A stretch of 64,000 nucleotides of DNA from Paenibacillus hemerocallicola (lineage in GTDB: Bacteria > Bacillota > Bacilli > Paenibacillales > NBRC-103111), in assembly GCF_006265175.1 (NCBI RefSeq), contig NZ_VDCQ01000007.1, positions 124,001 to 188,000 of the forward strand. The letters are read 5' to 3'. The translations under genes and the position numbers were made by a program. Each line of letters begins with the position of its first letter. Position 1 is the first letter of the stretch. Under the pieces are notes generated by a model. The model saw nothing but the letters and a program-made list of their open reading frames with translations. It had not been told where the DNA came from and searched no databases. Positions 52,300 to 60,896 of this stretch are shown piece by piece.

Positions 52300-52493
52300 A
52301 TAAGGTTGAAACCAACCTTATTTCCCTAAAGCCGCCTCCCGTGAGCGCGAATAGTGCCGGTTTCAGCCTTATTTCTTTCAGCAAGCCGGATTTCGAGCGG
52401 ATTTCATCCCACTGGCCACAAATAAGGTTGGTTTCAGCACTATCCGCGTCGTTTTCCCGCTTCGGCCGACAATAGTGCCGGTTTCAGCCTTAT
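52300..52493. repeat. Family C four-palindrome repeat block
   Basis: Four 22-nt modules start at 52300, 52351, 52422 and 52472 (51, 71, 50 bp apart). Module 1 is a perfect inverted repeat (ATAAGGTTG and CAACCTTAT). Modules 2 and 4 combine left arm ATAGTGCCG with right arm GCCTTAT; module 3 combines ATAAGGTTG with GCACTAT. Right arms therefore complement the left arm of the next module. The region is bounded by AATAGTCC (52280) and GGACTATT (52551). No gene lies in 52220-52677. Confidence 0.8.
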
Positions 52494-52597
52494 TTCTGTC
52501 TTCCCGCTTCACCGGCGGGACCAAGCCAGCCCAAGCGGTGTCTCCTTCCAGGACTATTTCCCCGGCAATGGCTTGAAGTTACCGCACAATGACCCAA

Positions 52598-52621
52598 GCC
52601 TTCGGAGCAGCCTCCGAAGGC
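52598..52621 (-). terminator. Hairpin downstream of the bceB-like gene
   Basis: GCCTTCGGAG and CTCCGAAGGC form a perfect 10-bp stem with a 4-nt loop, 57 bp after the stop. No T run follows on either strand, so the terminator assignment is tentative. Confidence 0.45.
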
Positions 52622-52677
52622 CAAGCGTCCCGTGCCCGGTGCACCACCTTACCGTTTATGCTCCCGAGACCACTCTG

Positions 52678-54612
52678 TCAACCGTTCACGATCTTGTTGT
52701 ACGAACGGACGGTCAACGCATAATAGCCGCAATAGAGGAGCAAGTAGACCAGCATCGCGCTGGCGATCGGCACGGTCAAATTCACTTCGGATACGCTGCC
52801 GTACAATGTCGTGATCGCCTTCAGGATAGCGCCGCAATGCAGCAGGCCGACAGCCAGCGGAAGCGCGAAAATGAAGCCGGTCTGCTTCGCGACCGAGAGG
52901 CCGACCTCCTTTTTCCTTACGCCGATTTTGCGCAAAATGGCATAGCGCTCTTTATCCGAATGCGCCTCCGTCAGCTGCTTGAAGTAGATGATGCTCCCGG
53001 TCGCGGCCAGAAAGACGAGCCCGAGAAAGCCGAGCGTGAACAAATTGATGCCCGCCTCCTCCAAACCCTTCCTATACTCGGTATAAAACGTAGGCAGCTT
53101 CCGCAGCTCGGCGTCCAGCGCGTACAGACGCTCGCTGGTCTGCTTCATCGACTGCTCCCGGGCGATTTTGTAAGCTTTGTATACGATGGGAGCGATTTGG
53201 CGCGACATGTCCTCGAACGCCTCGTCACTGACTATGACCATGTAATCGGGAAAGCTCCAGTTGAGCACCCGCTCCTCCGTCATGCCGACGAAGGCAGCGT
53301 TCCGTGTCCCTCCCGGCAATTGGAGCGCCAAAGCTTCGCCGGCATAATCCGCGCTCGTATAATTCGTATACATCGGCTTGATCCCCAACGCCTCGTCTCC
53401 CTTGAGCCGTACATTGCCCGTGCGTCCCAGCTCCGTCTGGATCTTATTGTACGTGCTGGCCGCTATGAGCTTGACCGGATTGTCGTCCTCCCTCGAATAC
53501 CTGGGCGGAAGAATGTCGGAGCGGGTCATCACCCCTTTGGCTTTAATAACCGGTAAATCCTGCGCCAGCTCGACCGGATGCTCCCGGTCCTGCTCCAGTA
53601 CGGAACGGACCTGAGCATCGAACGCTTCTCCCTTGGACACATGCATTAAGCTGAAGGGCGATACGAGCGCTGCCGTCTTCCCGTTGCTGTAATACATGCT
53701 GTAGCCGACACAACCCGCACTTAACGTCACCGCGCTGAGCAAGGAGATGATCGTCAAAACGCGCGCGTTGCCCTGGATCCGGTACATCAGCTGGGCCGTA
53801 CCGATCATGTTGATTCCGCGATAGTACCGGCTCTTGCTTCGCTTCGCCGCTTGCAGCAGCGCGACCGTGACGAAGCGGAACAGCAAATACGTGCCGGCAA
53901 CCATCACGACGAGGACAAACAACAGATTGCGCATATATTGTCCGGTCGTCACGATCGGCTGCCACATGACCCAGTAGCCGGCGGCGAGCAGAGCGACGGC
54001 CGCAGCCGCTCCCCGGAAGGAAGGCTTCGGCGTAACCTCCCCTTCCTTCTCCGCCTGGAACAATTCGATCAGCTTGAACCGGTAAATGAGCCTGTAGCCT
54101 TGAACCGACGTGAGCAGGACCATCGCCGCGAATACGATCGTCGTATGCACGAGCGCCTCGAACGAGAAGACGACTCCGACTTGGACGGCCGAATCCATCA
54201 GCCGCAGAAACAGCATGGCGAACAGCTTGGACAGGAACGTCCCGAGCACGATCCCCGCGACAAGCGCGACCGCCCCCATCATGACATTCTCGTAGAACAG
54301 CATCCGGGCGATCGTTTTTTTGCGCACGCCGAGCAGCGAATACAAGCCGACCTCCTTCTTCCTCTTCTTCGTAAAGAACGAGTTGGAATACCATATAAAG
54401 ATGGCCATGAACAGCATCAGCAGGTAGGACGCCTGCGCGAAAATAGCCCGGACCGATTCCGACGATTCCAGGCCTGCCCGAATTTCATCGCTGTACTGCA
54501 ACGAAACGAAAGTAAAAAAGATGACGACGCTGCTGATCATCGAGATGAGGTACATCAAATAATGTTTCAAATTGCCTTTGACGTTTTTTTTGGCTACATC
54601 AAATAACGTCAC
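52678..54612 (-). CDS. bceB: BceB-type ABC transporter permease
   Basis: The true start is GTG 54612 (VTLFDVAKKNVKGNLKHYLMYL), with GGGAGGTGG upstream and a 14-bp overlap with bceA; the frame further upstream reads through bceA. About 644 residues with ten predicted membrane helices in FtsX-type order and a large extracellular domain between helices VII and VIII (about residues 330-540). This is the sensing and peptide-binding part of Bce-type detoxification modules. It would confer resistance to a peptide antibiotic such as a bacitracin- or lantibiotic-like compound and form a sensory complex with the kinase. Confidence 0.9.
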   Translation of the reverse strand: MTLFDVAKKNVKGNLKHYLMYLISMISSVVIFFTFVSLQYSDEIRAGLESSESVRAIFAQASYLLMLFMAIFIWYSNSFFTKKRKKEVGLYSLLGVRKKTIARMLFYENVMMGAVALVAGIVLGTFLSKLFAMLFLRLMDSAVQVGVVFSFEALVHTTIVFAAMVLLTSVQGYRLIYRFKLIELFQAEKEGEVTPKPSFRGAAAAVALLAAGYWVMWQPIVTTGQYMRNLLFVLVVMVAGTYLLFRFVTVALLQAAKRSKSRYYRGINMIGTAQLMYRIQGNARVLTIISLLSAVTLSAGCVGYSMYYSNGKTAALVSPFSLMHVSKGEAFDAQVRSVLEQDREHPVELAQDLPVIKAKGVMTRSDILPPRYSREDDNPVKLIAASTYNKIQTELGRTGNVRLKGDEALGIKPMYTNYTSADYAGEALALQLPGGTRNAAFVGMTEERVLNWSFPDYMVIVSDEAFEDMSRQIAPIVYKAYKIAREQSMKQTSERLYALDAELRKLPTFYTEYRKGLEEAGINLFTLGFLGLVFLAATGSIIYFKQLTEAHSDKERYAILRKIGVRKKEVGLSVAKQTGFIFALPLAVGLLHCGAILKAITTLYGSVSEVNLTVPIASAMLVYLLLYCGYYALTVRSYNKIVNG

Positions 54613-55366
54613 TGGAGCCACCTCCCAGAACGGACAGCACATCCAGCACTTTTTTGAAAAACGCCTTGCGCGGTTGATCGCCCTTGATAAGCTCCGTAAA
54701 CAGCGTCCCGTCCTTAATAAAAACGACCCGCTTGCAGTAGCTGGCCGCGAATGCGTCATGGGTCACGATCAAAATCGTCGCCCTTTCGCGCTCATTCAAG
54801 TCCTTCAAGCTTTCGAGCAGATCGGTCGCGGATTTGGAATCGAGCGCCCCGGTCGGCTCGTCGGCCAATATCAGGCTCGGCTTCGATACGATGGCGCGGG
54901 AAGCGGCCGTACGCTGCTTCTGTCCGCCGGATATTTGATAAGGATACTTGTCCAGAATCGGACGGATTCCGAACCGGTCGGCGATCTCGTCGACCCTCCG
55001 CTCCAGCTCGTCCACATTCATATTGGCGAGCGCCAGCGGCAGCACGATGTTCTCCTTCACCGTCAGCGTGTCGAGCAAATTGTAGTCCTGGAAAATGAAC
55101 CCGAGCTTGTCTCGCCGGAAGGCGGACAGCTGGTCTTCGTTCATGCCGAGAATATCGATCCCGTCGATGACAATATCGCCGGACGTCGGTTGATCGATCG
55201 TCGCGAGTACGTTCAGCAGCGTCGATTTGCCGGAACCGGACGGGCCCATAATCCCGACGAATTCCCCTTCCGCAACGGTCAAGTCGATCTGCTGCAAGGC
55301 CGGGAACACGGTTCCTTTCGTTCCGTACAGCTTCGTGATTTGCTTTGCCTCCACGATCGTTTTCAT
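54599..55366 (-). CDS. bceA: BceA-type ABC transporter ATPase
   Basis: 255 residues: Walker A GPSGSGKST, Q-loop FIFQDYNLLD, signature YQISGGQKQR, Walker B LILADEPTGALD and H-loop VTHD. The MacB/BceA-type layout fits its partner permease. GGAGGATGCG precedes the ATG. Expression is probably driven from a promoter near 55413 activated by the response regulator through the box at 55463. Confidence 0.93.
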   Translation of the reverse strand: MKTIVEAKQITKLYGTKGTVFPALQQIDLTVAEGEFVGIMGPSGSGKSTLLNVLATIDQPTSGDIVIDGIDILGMNEDQLSAFRRDKLGFIFQDYNLLDTLTVKENIVLPLALANMNVDELERRVDEIADRFGIRPILDKYPYQISGGQKQRTAASRAIVSKPSLILADEPTGALDSKSATDLLESLKDLNERERATILIVTHDAFAASYCKRVVFIKDGTLFTELIKGDQPRKAFFKKVLDVLSVLGGGSSDVI

Positions 55367-55412
55367 CTATCGCATCCTCCATTCGAGAGCGTCATGTTCT
55401 TGGTGCACGTTT

Positions 55413-55418
55413 ATTGTA
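55413..55418 (-). promoter_or_regulatory. -10 element of the bceAB promoter
   Basis: TACAAT on the minus strand, about 47 bp upstream of the bceA start. No matching -35 is seen, which fits a promoter dependent on an activator. Confidence 0.5.
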
Positions 55419-55462
55419 CCTGTTCCAACCCGATATTGAGCTTACAACTTGCCGGCTCAACC

Positions 55463-55476
55463 TTACAATTTTGTCA
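55463..55476 (-). promoter_or_regulatory. BceR-box operator
   Basis: The minus strand reads TGACA-AAAT-TGTAA, a perfect match to the TNACA-N4-TGTAA box recognised by BceR-like regulators. It lies about 45-60 bp upstream of the bceA -10 element and between the divergent bceAB and bceRS genes. Confidence 0.75.
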
Positions 55477-55546
55477 CCACGATTGATTCCCGGGTCTCGT
55501 TGATGCTATGTTTACCGTAACTCTTCTTATACGGAGGGAAACGGAC

Positions 55547-56218
55547 ATGAAGATCATGATCGTGGAGGACGAACCGACCATTCGCGAGCTGATACGGGAA
55601 ACGTTAAAAAAATGGGGCTTCGAGACGATCGTCGCGGAGCAATTCGATCAGGTGCTGCAGCTGTTCGTGGCGGAGAACCCGCACCTTGTCATTATGGATA
55701 TCAACCTGCCGTTTTTCGACGGGTTTTACTGGTGCAATCAGATCCGGGAGCTGTCCAAGGTGCCGATCCTGTTCCTCTCCTCCCGCAGCACGCCGATGGA
55801 CATGGTCATGTCGATGAATACGGGCGGCGACGATTTCGTCCAGAAGCCTTTCCATAGCGACGTGCTCGTAGCCAAAATCAACGCCCTGCTGCGCAGGACT
55901 TACTCCTATTCGGAAATTCAGGCGAACGTCATCGAGCATGACGGCGTCGTCCTGAATCTGAAGGACGGCAACGTGTTCCACAAGGATCGGAAAGCGGAGC
56001 TTACGAAAACGGAGTTCGTCATTTTGAACATTTTGATGAGACATAAAGGAACGATCGTAAGCCGTCATAAAATGATGCGGGGACTTTGGGAAGACGAGAG
56101 CTTCGTCGACGACAATACCTTAACGGTCAATATGACCCGACTGCGCAAAAAGCTCGGCGATCTCGGGAAGGAAGACTTTATCTCGACCCGGAAAGGACAA
56201 GGCTATACGATCCTATGA
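55547..56218 (+). CDS. bceR: BceR-type response regulator
   Basis: ATG 55547 is preceded by ACGGAGGG. 223 residues: receiver domain (MKIMIVEDEPTIREL, phospho-acceptor Asp in HLVIMDINLPFFDG, Lys in FVQKPF) and an OmpR-type winged helix (KTEFVILNILMRHKGTIVSRHKMM ... VNMTRLRKKLGD). When phosphorylated by the kinase encoded next it should bind the box at 55463 and activate bceAB. Its TGA overlaps the kinase ATG. Confidence 0.93.
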   Translation: MKIMIVEDEPTIRELIRETLKKWGFETIVAEQFDQVLQLFVAENPHLVIMDINLPFFDGFYWCNQIRELSKVPILFLSSRSTPMDMVMSMNTGGDDFVQKPFHSDVLVAKINALLRRTYSYSEIQANVIEHDGVVLNLKDGNVFHKDRKAELTKTEFVILNILMRHKGTIVSRHKMMRGLWEDESFVDDNTLTVNMTRLRKKLGDLGKEDFISTRKGQGYTIL

Positions 56219-57231
56219 GCTTCGTTGAATATGTAAAGGATAAGCGGTATTTCTTGCTGTTGCTCGTCGTCGTCATGCTGTTCGTTTCCGCGGTCATGTT
56301 CCTCGGCAACGGCGGCGCAGGCAATTTGCTGTACGTCAATGCGGGCTGCTTCCTCCTAGCGGCCGCTTACGTCACGGTCGGCTACTACTACCGGAGAACG
56401 TTCTACGAAGAGCTTCGCGAACGGCTCGAGAACGATGCGGAGGCGTTGGACGTGCCCTTGCCCGAGCCGCAGAACGGCGGACAGCGGCTGATCGTGGCGT
56501 TCCTGAGAAGCCGGGACAAGCGGTTTTCCGACCGGCTGGGGAAGCTTAGGGAAGAGAAGCGGGACCATCAGGATTACATCATGTCCTGGATACACGAGGT
56601 CAAGCTGCCCATCGCGGCTAGCCGTCTGCTGCTGGAGAACGGCACGGAAATGCCGGTCGACGATCTGATCGACAAGCTGGAGGACGAGCTGGCCCAAATC
56701 GAGAACGATGTGGAGCAGGCGCTTTATTATTCCCGCATCGACTCGTTCTCCAAAGATTATTTTATTACCGAAGTGCCGCTGCATACGCTAGTGAAGGAAA
56801 GCGTCAAAAAATCGGCCAAGCCGTTTATTACGAAGCGTATCCGTTTGACGATGCCGGTGGATGCGTTCTATGTCCATAGCGACAGCAAATGGCTGGCCTA
56901 TATCGTCGACCAGCTTGTCGCCAATTCGCTGAAATATACCGGCGAGGGAGGTACGGTCGCCTTTGCGATGGAGGAAGACGACCGGGAGAAAAGATTGCTG
57001 GTGCGCGATTCGGGAATCGGGATCGTACCGGAGGATTTGCCCCGGGTGTTCGATAAAGGCTTTACGGGCGCAAACGGCAGAGCGTACGCCAAATCGACCG
57101 GAATGGGGCTTTATTTGGCCAAGCAGCTGGCGCTGAAGCTGGGACACGATTTGTCCGTCCGGTCCGTGGAAGGCTCCTTTACGGAGCTTACGGTGCATTT
57201 CCCGAAGCTTCGCAATTACTATCGTTTATAA
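56215..57231 (+). CDS. bceS: BceS-type intramembrane-sensing histidine kinase
   Basis: 338 residues; the ATG at 56215 overlaps the bceR stop in ATGA. Two closely spaced N-terminal helices (FLLLLVVVMLFVSAVMFL and VNAGCFLLAAAYVTVGYYY) with almost no extracellular loop mark an intramembrane-sensing kinase that relies on BceAB for detection. The H-box is SWIHEVKLPI, followed by the ATPase domain with N-box QLVANSLKYT, G1 DSGIGI and G2 GMGLYLAKQL. It responds to transport flux of a peptide antibiotic. Confidence 0.93.
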   Translation: MSFVEYVKDKRYFLLLLVVVMLFVSAVMFLGNGGAGNLLYVNAGCFLLAAAYVTVGYYYRRTFYEELRERLENDAEALDVPLPEPQNGGQRLIVAFLRSRDKRFSDRLGKLREEKRDHQDYIMSWIHEVKLPIAASRLLLENGTEMPVDDLIDKLEDELAQIENDVEQALYYSRIDSFSKDYFITEVPLHTLVKESVKKSAKPFITKRIRLTMPVDAFYVHSDSKWLAYIVDQLVANSLKYTGEGGTVAFAMEEDDREKRLLVRDSGIGIVPEDLPRVFDKGFTGANGRAYAKSTGMGLYLAKQLALKLGHDLSVRSVEGSFTELTVHFPKLRNYYRL

Positions 57232-57353
57232 GAAAAACGTCTATCGACGTACTTCGAGGATGAGCGACCGCGATTTAGCGGAAATTTTTCTTGGTAAAGA
57301 AAGTCCCAGTTCGCTTTGGCACTTTAGCGAAATAAAACTTTCTTTAACGATAA

Positions 57354-57378
57354 GAAAAGCTTCTAAACGAAGCCTTTT
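57354..57378 (+). terminator. Weak terminator after bceRS
   Basis: AAAAGCTTC and GAAGCCTTTT form a stem with one bulge, about 120 bp past the kinase stop, followed by a short T-rich tail. Confidence 0.45.
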
Positions 57379-57426
57379 CGTTGAAGTGCATCTGAGTCTT
57401 CTTCAATGGCCGGGCAATCACTCAGA

Positions 57427-57614
57427 CGAACTGTAGATCATGTAGTTATTCCGGTGAAGACTTGCCTCACTGTGGTAGTGAGCTGGAAATTATACAGTTA
57501 TTTTCGCTTGTTTACTCCTATTTTATGGACTGGCAGCGATTTACCTGCGCAGATTCCAGTTATTTCGGCAAATATTGCATATTTCCTGAATATAGCTGTA
57601 TCATTTGCAGTTAA
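57427..57614. repeat. Family B four-palindrome repeat block
   Basis: 23-nt modules (9-5-9) start at 57427, 57479, 57541 and 57592 (52, 62, 51 bp apart). Arms resemble ATAGCTGTA and TGCAGTTAT; module 4 is ATAGCTGTA-TCATT-TGCAGTTAA. The sequence is unrelated to family A but the layout is the same. It lies in the 720-bp gene-free interval between bceS and the YitT gene. Confidence 0.75.
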
Positions 57615-57723
57615 TCGTGGGGGGACAAGCTTCCATTGACATCATTCAGTCGCCCTGACGGGAGTTGATCCCCGAGCTTTAGAGATTGCTTTTCTTTGTT
57701 CAGAATGTCCTCTGAAACGTAAG

Positions 57724-57749
57724 AAAAACCGTCAGGGACACCTGACGGT
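57724..57749 (-). terminator. Terminator of the YitT-family gene
   Basis: On the minus strand ACCGTCAGG and CCTGACGGT form a perfect stem followed by TTTTTC. It is about 200 bp past the stop codon; no gene lies between. Confidence 0.75.
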
Positions 57750-57951
57750 CCTTTCGTGTTGCTGCAGCGCGTTGGAGGGAACAGATATCTGGCTCCCGCC
57801 CCTCGCTCAAGTCGCGTTGTTCTTGATGAATACGCTCCAATATCCATTCCCTTTGACCTCTTACGAGTTGCCTCCGACTTCGACCGGGTAAGCGGCCGCG
57901 AGCACGGGGCTTCCGTCTGTATGCGAATATTCCCTGAGCGCCGCGGCGCCG

Positions 57952-58860
57952 TCAGTGAATATCTTTTTTCTTGAATCTGCCGCCCTTGACGTCATGGATG
58001 TTGCCGACGGCCAAAAAGGCGGACGGATCGATCTCTTCGACGATCGTTTTCATTTTCGCTTCCTCGAGACGGGTAATGACGCAGAAGATTACCCGCTTCT
58101 CTCCGCCCGTAAAAGCGCCTTCGCCATGCAAATAAGTAACGCCCCGGCCCAGCCGGTGAATGATCGCCTGGCCGATCACATCGTGCTTCTCGCTAATAAT
58201 CCATACCGACTTCGACTCGTCGAAGCCTTCGATAATGACATCGATCATTTTATAGGCGATAAAATAGGCGATCAGCGAATACATCGCGCGATCCCAGCCG
58301 AACACGAAGCCGGCGCTCGCGAGGATGAATACGTTTAAAAACATGACGATCTCGCCGACTGAAAACGGCGATTTTTTCGTAACCAATATCGCGACGATTT
58401 CCGTACCGTCAAGCGATCCCCCGAAGCGGATAACCATGCCTACGCCGACGCCGAGAATTATGCCTCCGAATACGGCGGCGAGCAGCGGATCGTCGGTAAG
58501 CGGCTGGACGGGGTGGAGCAGCCAAGTGCCCGCGGACATGACGACGACCGCGAACAAGGTGGACAAGGCGAACGTCTTGCCGATCTGCTTATAACCCAAG
58601 TAAAAGAACGGTATATTAAGGAGTAGCAGGAAAATGCCAAGCGGCAAACCGGACAAAGCGGACACGATGATCGAGATGCCGACGATGCCGCCGTCGATAA
58701 TGTTGTTCGGCACAAGGAAGATTTCGAGTCCGACCGAGAATAGCGCCGAGCCGAACAGGATGAATAGCACCCTCTGGATGAATTTCGTTTTGGTCATATG
58801 GGTGTGCTGGGTTTGCGGCTGGACTTGCGCGTTTTGCAGCTGTACGGTGTCTGTTTTCAT
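57952..58860 (-). CDS. YitT-family membrane protein
   Basis: 302 residues with TTAGGAGG before the ATG. Five to six membrane helices (FILFGSALFSVGLEIFLVPNNIIDGGIVGIS ... TLFAVVVMSAGTWLL ... GGIILGVGVGMVIRFGGSLDGTEIVAIL) are followed by a cytoplasmic DUF2179 domain (HGEGAFTGGEKRVIFCVITRLEEAKMKTIVEEIDPSAFL). The GGSLDGTEI motif is characteristic of YitT/YqfU proteins. Their function is still unsettled. Confidence 0.92.
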   Translation of the reverse strand: MKTDTVQLQNAQVQPQTQHTHMTKTKFIQRVLFILFGSALFSVGLEIFLVPNNIIDGGIVGISIIVSALSGLPLGIFLLLLNIPFFYLGYKQIGKTFALSTLFAVVVMSAGTWLLHPVQPLTDDPLLAAVFGGIILGVGVGMVIRFGGSLDGTEIVAILVTKKSPFSVGEIVMFLNVFILASAGFVFGWDRAMYSLIAYFIAYKMIDVIIEGFDESKSVWIISEKHDVIGQAIIHRLGRGVTYLHGEGAFTGGEKRVIFCVITRLEEAKMKTIVEEIDPSAFLAVGNIHDVKGGRFKKKDIH

Positions 58861-59011
58861 CGGAACCTCCTAATTGGTTGAGCTTGCTTCGCTGCGCATG
58901 CTTGGGGCATGCGGATATCGGATCATACGGGCACGACAAATAAACATCTGGCAGTGCTGCAAGGAATAGCGCGATCGCTAAGGAACCTGCAGGCCTTGAC
59001 GGCGACATGCG

Positions 59012-59365
59012 TTAGACGACTACATAATTTGAAGTGAACTTGATCGGACGAAGCAGCAAGCTCTTCATCAGGAGAGGTATGGCGAAGGCGAGTCGAAGCT
59101 GCAGAGTGGATACGACATGGCCTAGCGGAAAGAACAGAACGGAATGGGTCGGACATGTGACGGATTCTTCCGGTTTTTCGAGGTTTTGCCCGGAAGCGTT
59201 AACCGCGGAGCATCCGTGCATCCCGGAGGATACGGCGGGGATCGCACTGGAGACGGGGGTGACGACCGTTTCGATCGTCGGCATGAGAAACGACCACACA
59301 AGGGCGAACGCGACGATCAGCTTCACATGAAGATGATACATTCGAACCGCTTTGGACGCAATCAT
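59012..59365 (-). CDS. Small secreted or membrane protein of unknown function
   Basis: 117 residues from ATG 59365 after the very strong GGGGAGGGGGG. An N-terminal hydrophobic segment (LIVAFALVWSFLMPTIETVV) and a C-terminal one (LRLAFAIPLLMKSLLL) flank a loop with two Cys (HGCSAVN, TCPTHS). No family recognised. Confidence 0.5.
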   Translation of the reverse strand: MIASKAVRMYHLHVKLIVAFALVWSFLMPTIETVVTPVSSAIPAVSSGMHGCSAVNASGQNLEKPEESVTCPTHSVLFFPLGHVVSTLQLRLAFAIPLLMKSLLLRPIKFTSNYVVV

Positions 59366-59521
59366 ACTATCCCCCCTCCCCGTTATCTCTCTGTAGCCAG
59401 AATATCACAAATTCGCGCAAATTTCAAAGGGAACCGCCGCGAGCCGCTTTTTTGATGCGATTCCCTCCGATTTGCTCCAAATATCACGTGTTGTGTCAGT
59501 TACCAATCCCGATTAATAAGG

Positions 59522-59572
59522 AAAAACCCGGTCTCACCGGCGAAGTCTTCCTTCGCGCATGATGTTCCGGGT
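59522..59572 (-). terminator. Terminator of the tandem binding-protein operon
   Basis: ACCCGG and CCGGGT enclose an inner GCGAAG/CTTCGC stem; the minus-strand tail is GGGTTTTTCC. It lies 12 bp past the stop codon. Confidence 0.65.
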
Positions 59573-59583
59573 AAATCGGCAAT

Positions 59584-60876
59584 CTATTTTTTCTTCTCGG
59601 CGATACTTTTGTTCGCCGCCTCCTCCGCCTCGCGGAGCGCGCTGTTCATGTCGCTTTTGCCCGTAATAACATTCGTTCCGGCGGTGTTCAGCTGAGGGCT
59701 CGCGAGCTTATCGAATTCGTTCGAGTAGGCCAAATCCGCCGATTTGTGCTTGGATACGGCTTCTATGCGTTTACCCGCCAATCCTTCGACGGCACTCCCG
59801 AACGGCTTGATCATCTCCTCATCGGTCAAGATCGGCATCTTGCCGTTTTTGGACAAATTCAGCTGTACCTCTTTCGAATTCATGAGATAGGCGACTGCCT
59901 CGAAAGCCGCTTCTTTATGCTTGCTCGACTTGGACAGGACGAAATAGTACGGTTTGTAAAAACCGGACACGCCCGGAGCGTCTTTCAATTGCGGCATGGC
60001 GGCGATATCCCAGTTAAGCGGGCTCCCGCTCTTGCGCACGCCCTCGAGCAAGCCGACCATAATACTGAAGCTTTGCTGCAGCATCGCAAGCCTCTGCTCC
60101 TTGTAGAACGTTTCGTTGGTCAATTTTTCGTTTCCTGGAATGCTATTGATGTCGTTGAACAAGGTGAGCGCCTTCTTCCAAGAGTCGGTCTGGAGCGACG
60201 CGGTCCCGGTTTTCGGATCGATGACGGGATATCCCCATTGCGTGCCTGTCGTATGAAGGTTGATTGTGCGCATGCCCGCATATTGGACGCCGCCGTCCAA
60301 ACGCGTCATTCGTTTGACAAGCGCGATGAACTCGTCGTAATTCATATCGTCCGTCGGATACGGGACGCCGAATTTCTGAAACAAATCTTTGTTGTAGAAC
60401 AGCATCATCCTATCCATATAGAACGGCAGAGCATACAGCTCTCCTTTCGTGCCGATCCGCTTGCCGCCTTCTATCATCTGCGGGTTGACTCCCCCGAGCG
60501 CTACTTGCTTCGCTTTCACGAATTCGTTCAAGTCTTGGGGGTAGTCGAACTCCAGCAGGCCGGACAAGTTCGGATAGTCCGTAAATACGATATCCGGAAC
60601 GTTACCCGCCGTTATCAGATTTTGCAGCGTGCTCCCTTTCAGTTGATCGAGAAATTCGAACGAAATGTGCGGATATTTCTTTTTTACGGGCATTATGATA
60701 TTCGATTCGATGTCTTCTTGCGAAATGGCCGTGTTGAAGTTGTTGATCTTAAGCGTAATCGGCTCGGGAGGAAGCCCGGCTTTCGGTTCGGCGTTTTGTA
60801 CCGCGGCTTTGCCGGAGCATCCGGATAAAATCAGAATGAAACAAATCAGTGCGGCCATTCCTTTATGGTTAACCAT
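59584..60876 (-). CDS. Orphan sugar-binding lipoprotein (family 1)
   Basis: 430 residues with lipobox LSGC (signal KGMAALICFILILSGC). FYMDRMMLFYNKDLFQKFGVPYP and the ending DMNSALREAEEAANKSIAEKKK match the family 1 paralogue at 26390. AGAAGGGG precedes the ATG. It is 20 bp after the LplA-type gene upstream; neither has permease genes here. The two may serve distant permeases or act as sensors of oligosaccharides made by the beta-helix enzyme upstream. Confidence 0.88.
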   Translation of the reverse strand: MVNHKGMAALICFILILSGCSGKAAVQNAEPKAGLPPEPITLKINNFNTAISQEDIESNIIMPVKKKYPHISFEFLDQLKGSTLQNLITAGNVPDIVFTDYPNLSGLLEFDYPQDLNEFVKAKQVALGGVNPQMIEGGKRIGTKGELYALPFYMDRMMLFYNKDLFQKFGVPYPTDDMNYDEFIALVKRMTRLDGGVQYAGMRTINLHTTGTQWGYPVIDPKTGTASLQTDSWKKALTLFNDINSIPGNEKLTNETFYKEQRLAMLQQSFSIMVGLLEGVRKSGSPLNWDIAAMPQLKDAPGVSGFYKPYYFVLSKSSKHKEAAFEAVAYLMNSKEVQLNLSKNGKMPILTDEEMIKPFGSAVEGLAGKRIEAVSKHKSADLAYSNEFDKLASPQLNTAGTNVITGKSDMNSALREAEEAANKSIAEKKK

Positions 60877-60896
60877 GTGGGCCCCTTCTCTCTACT

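Noticed and set aside
52300-52493. CRISPR array
   Set aside because: Only four units, palindromic rather than direct repeats of full length, uneven spacing and no cas genes.
57640-57700. tRNA-like fragment (GGGAGTTGATCCCC)
   Set aside because: No cloverleaf, acceptor stem or T-arm could be built.
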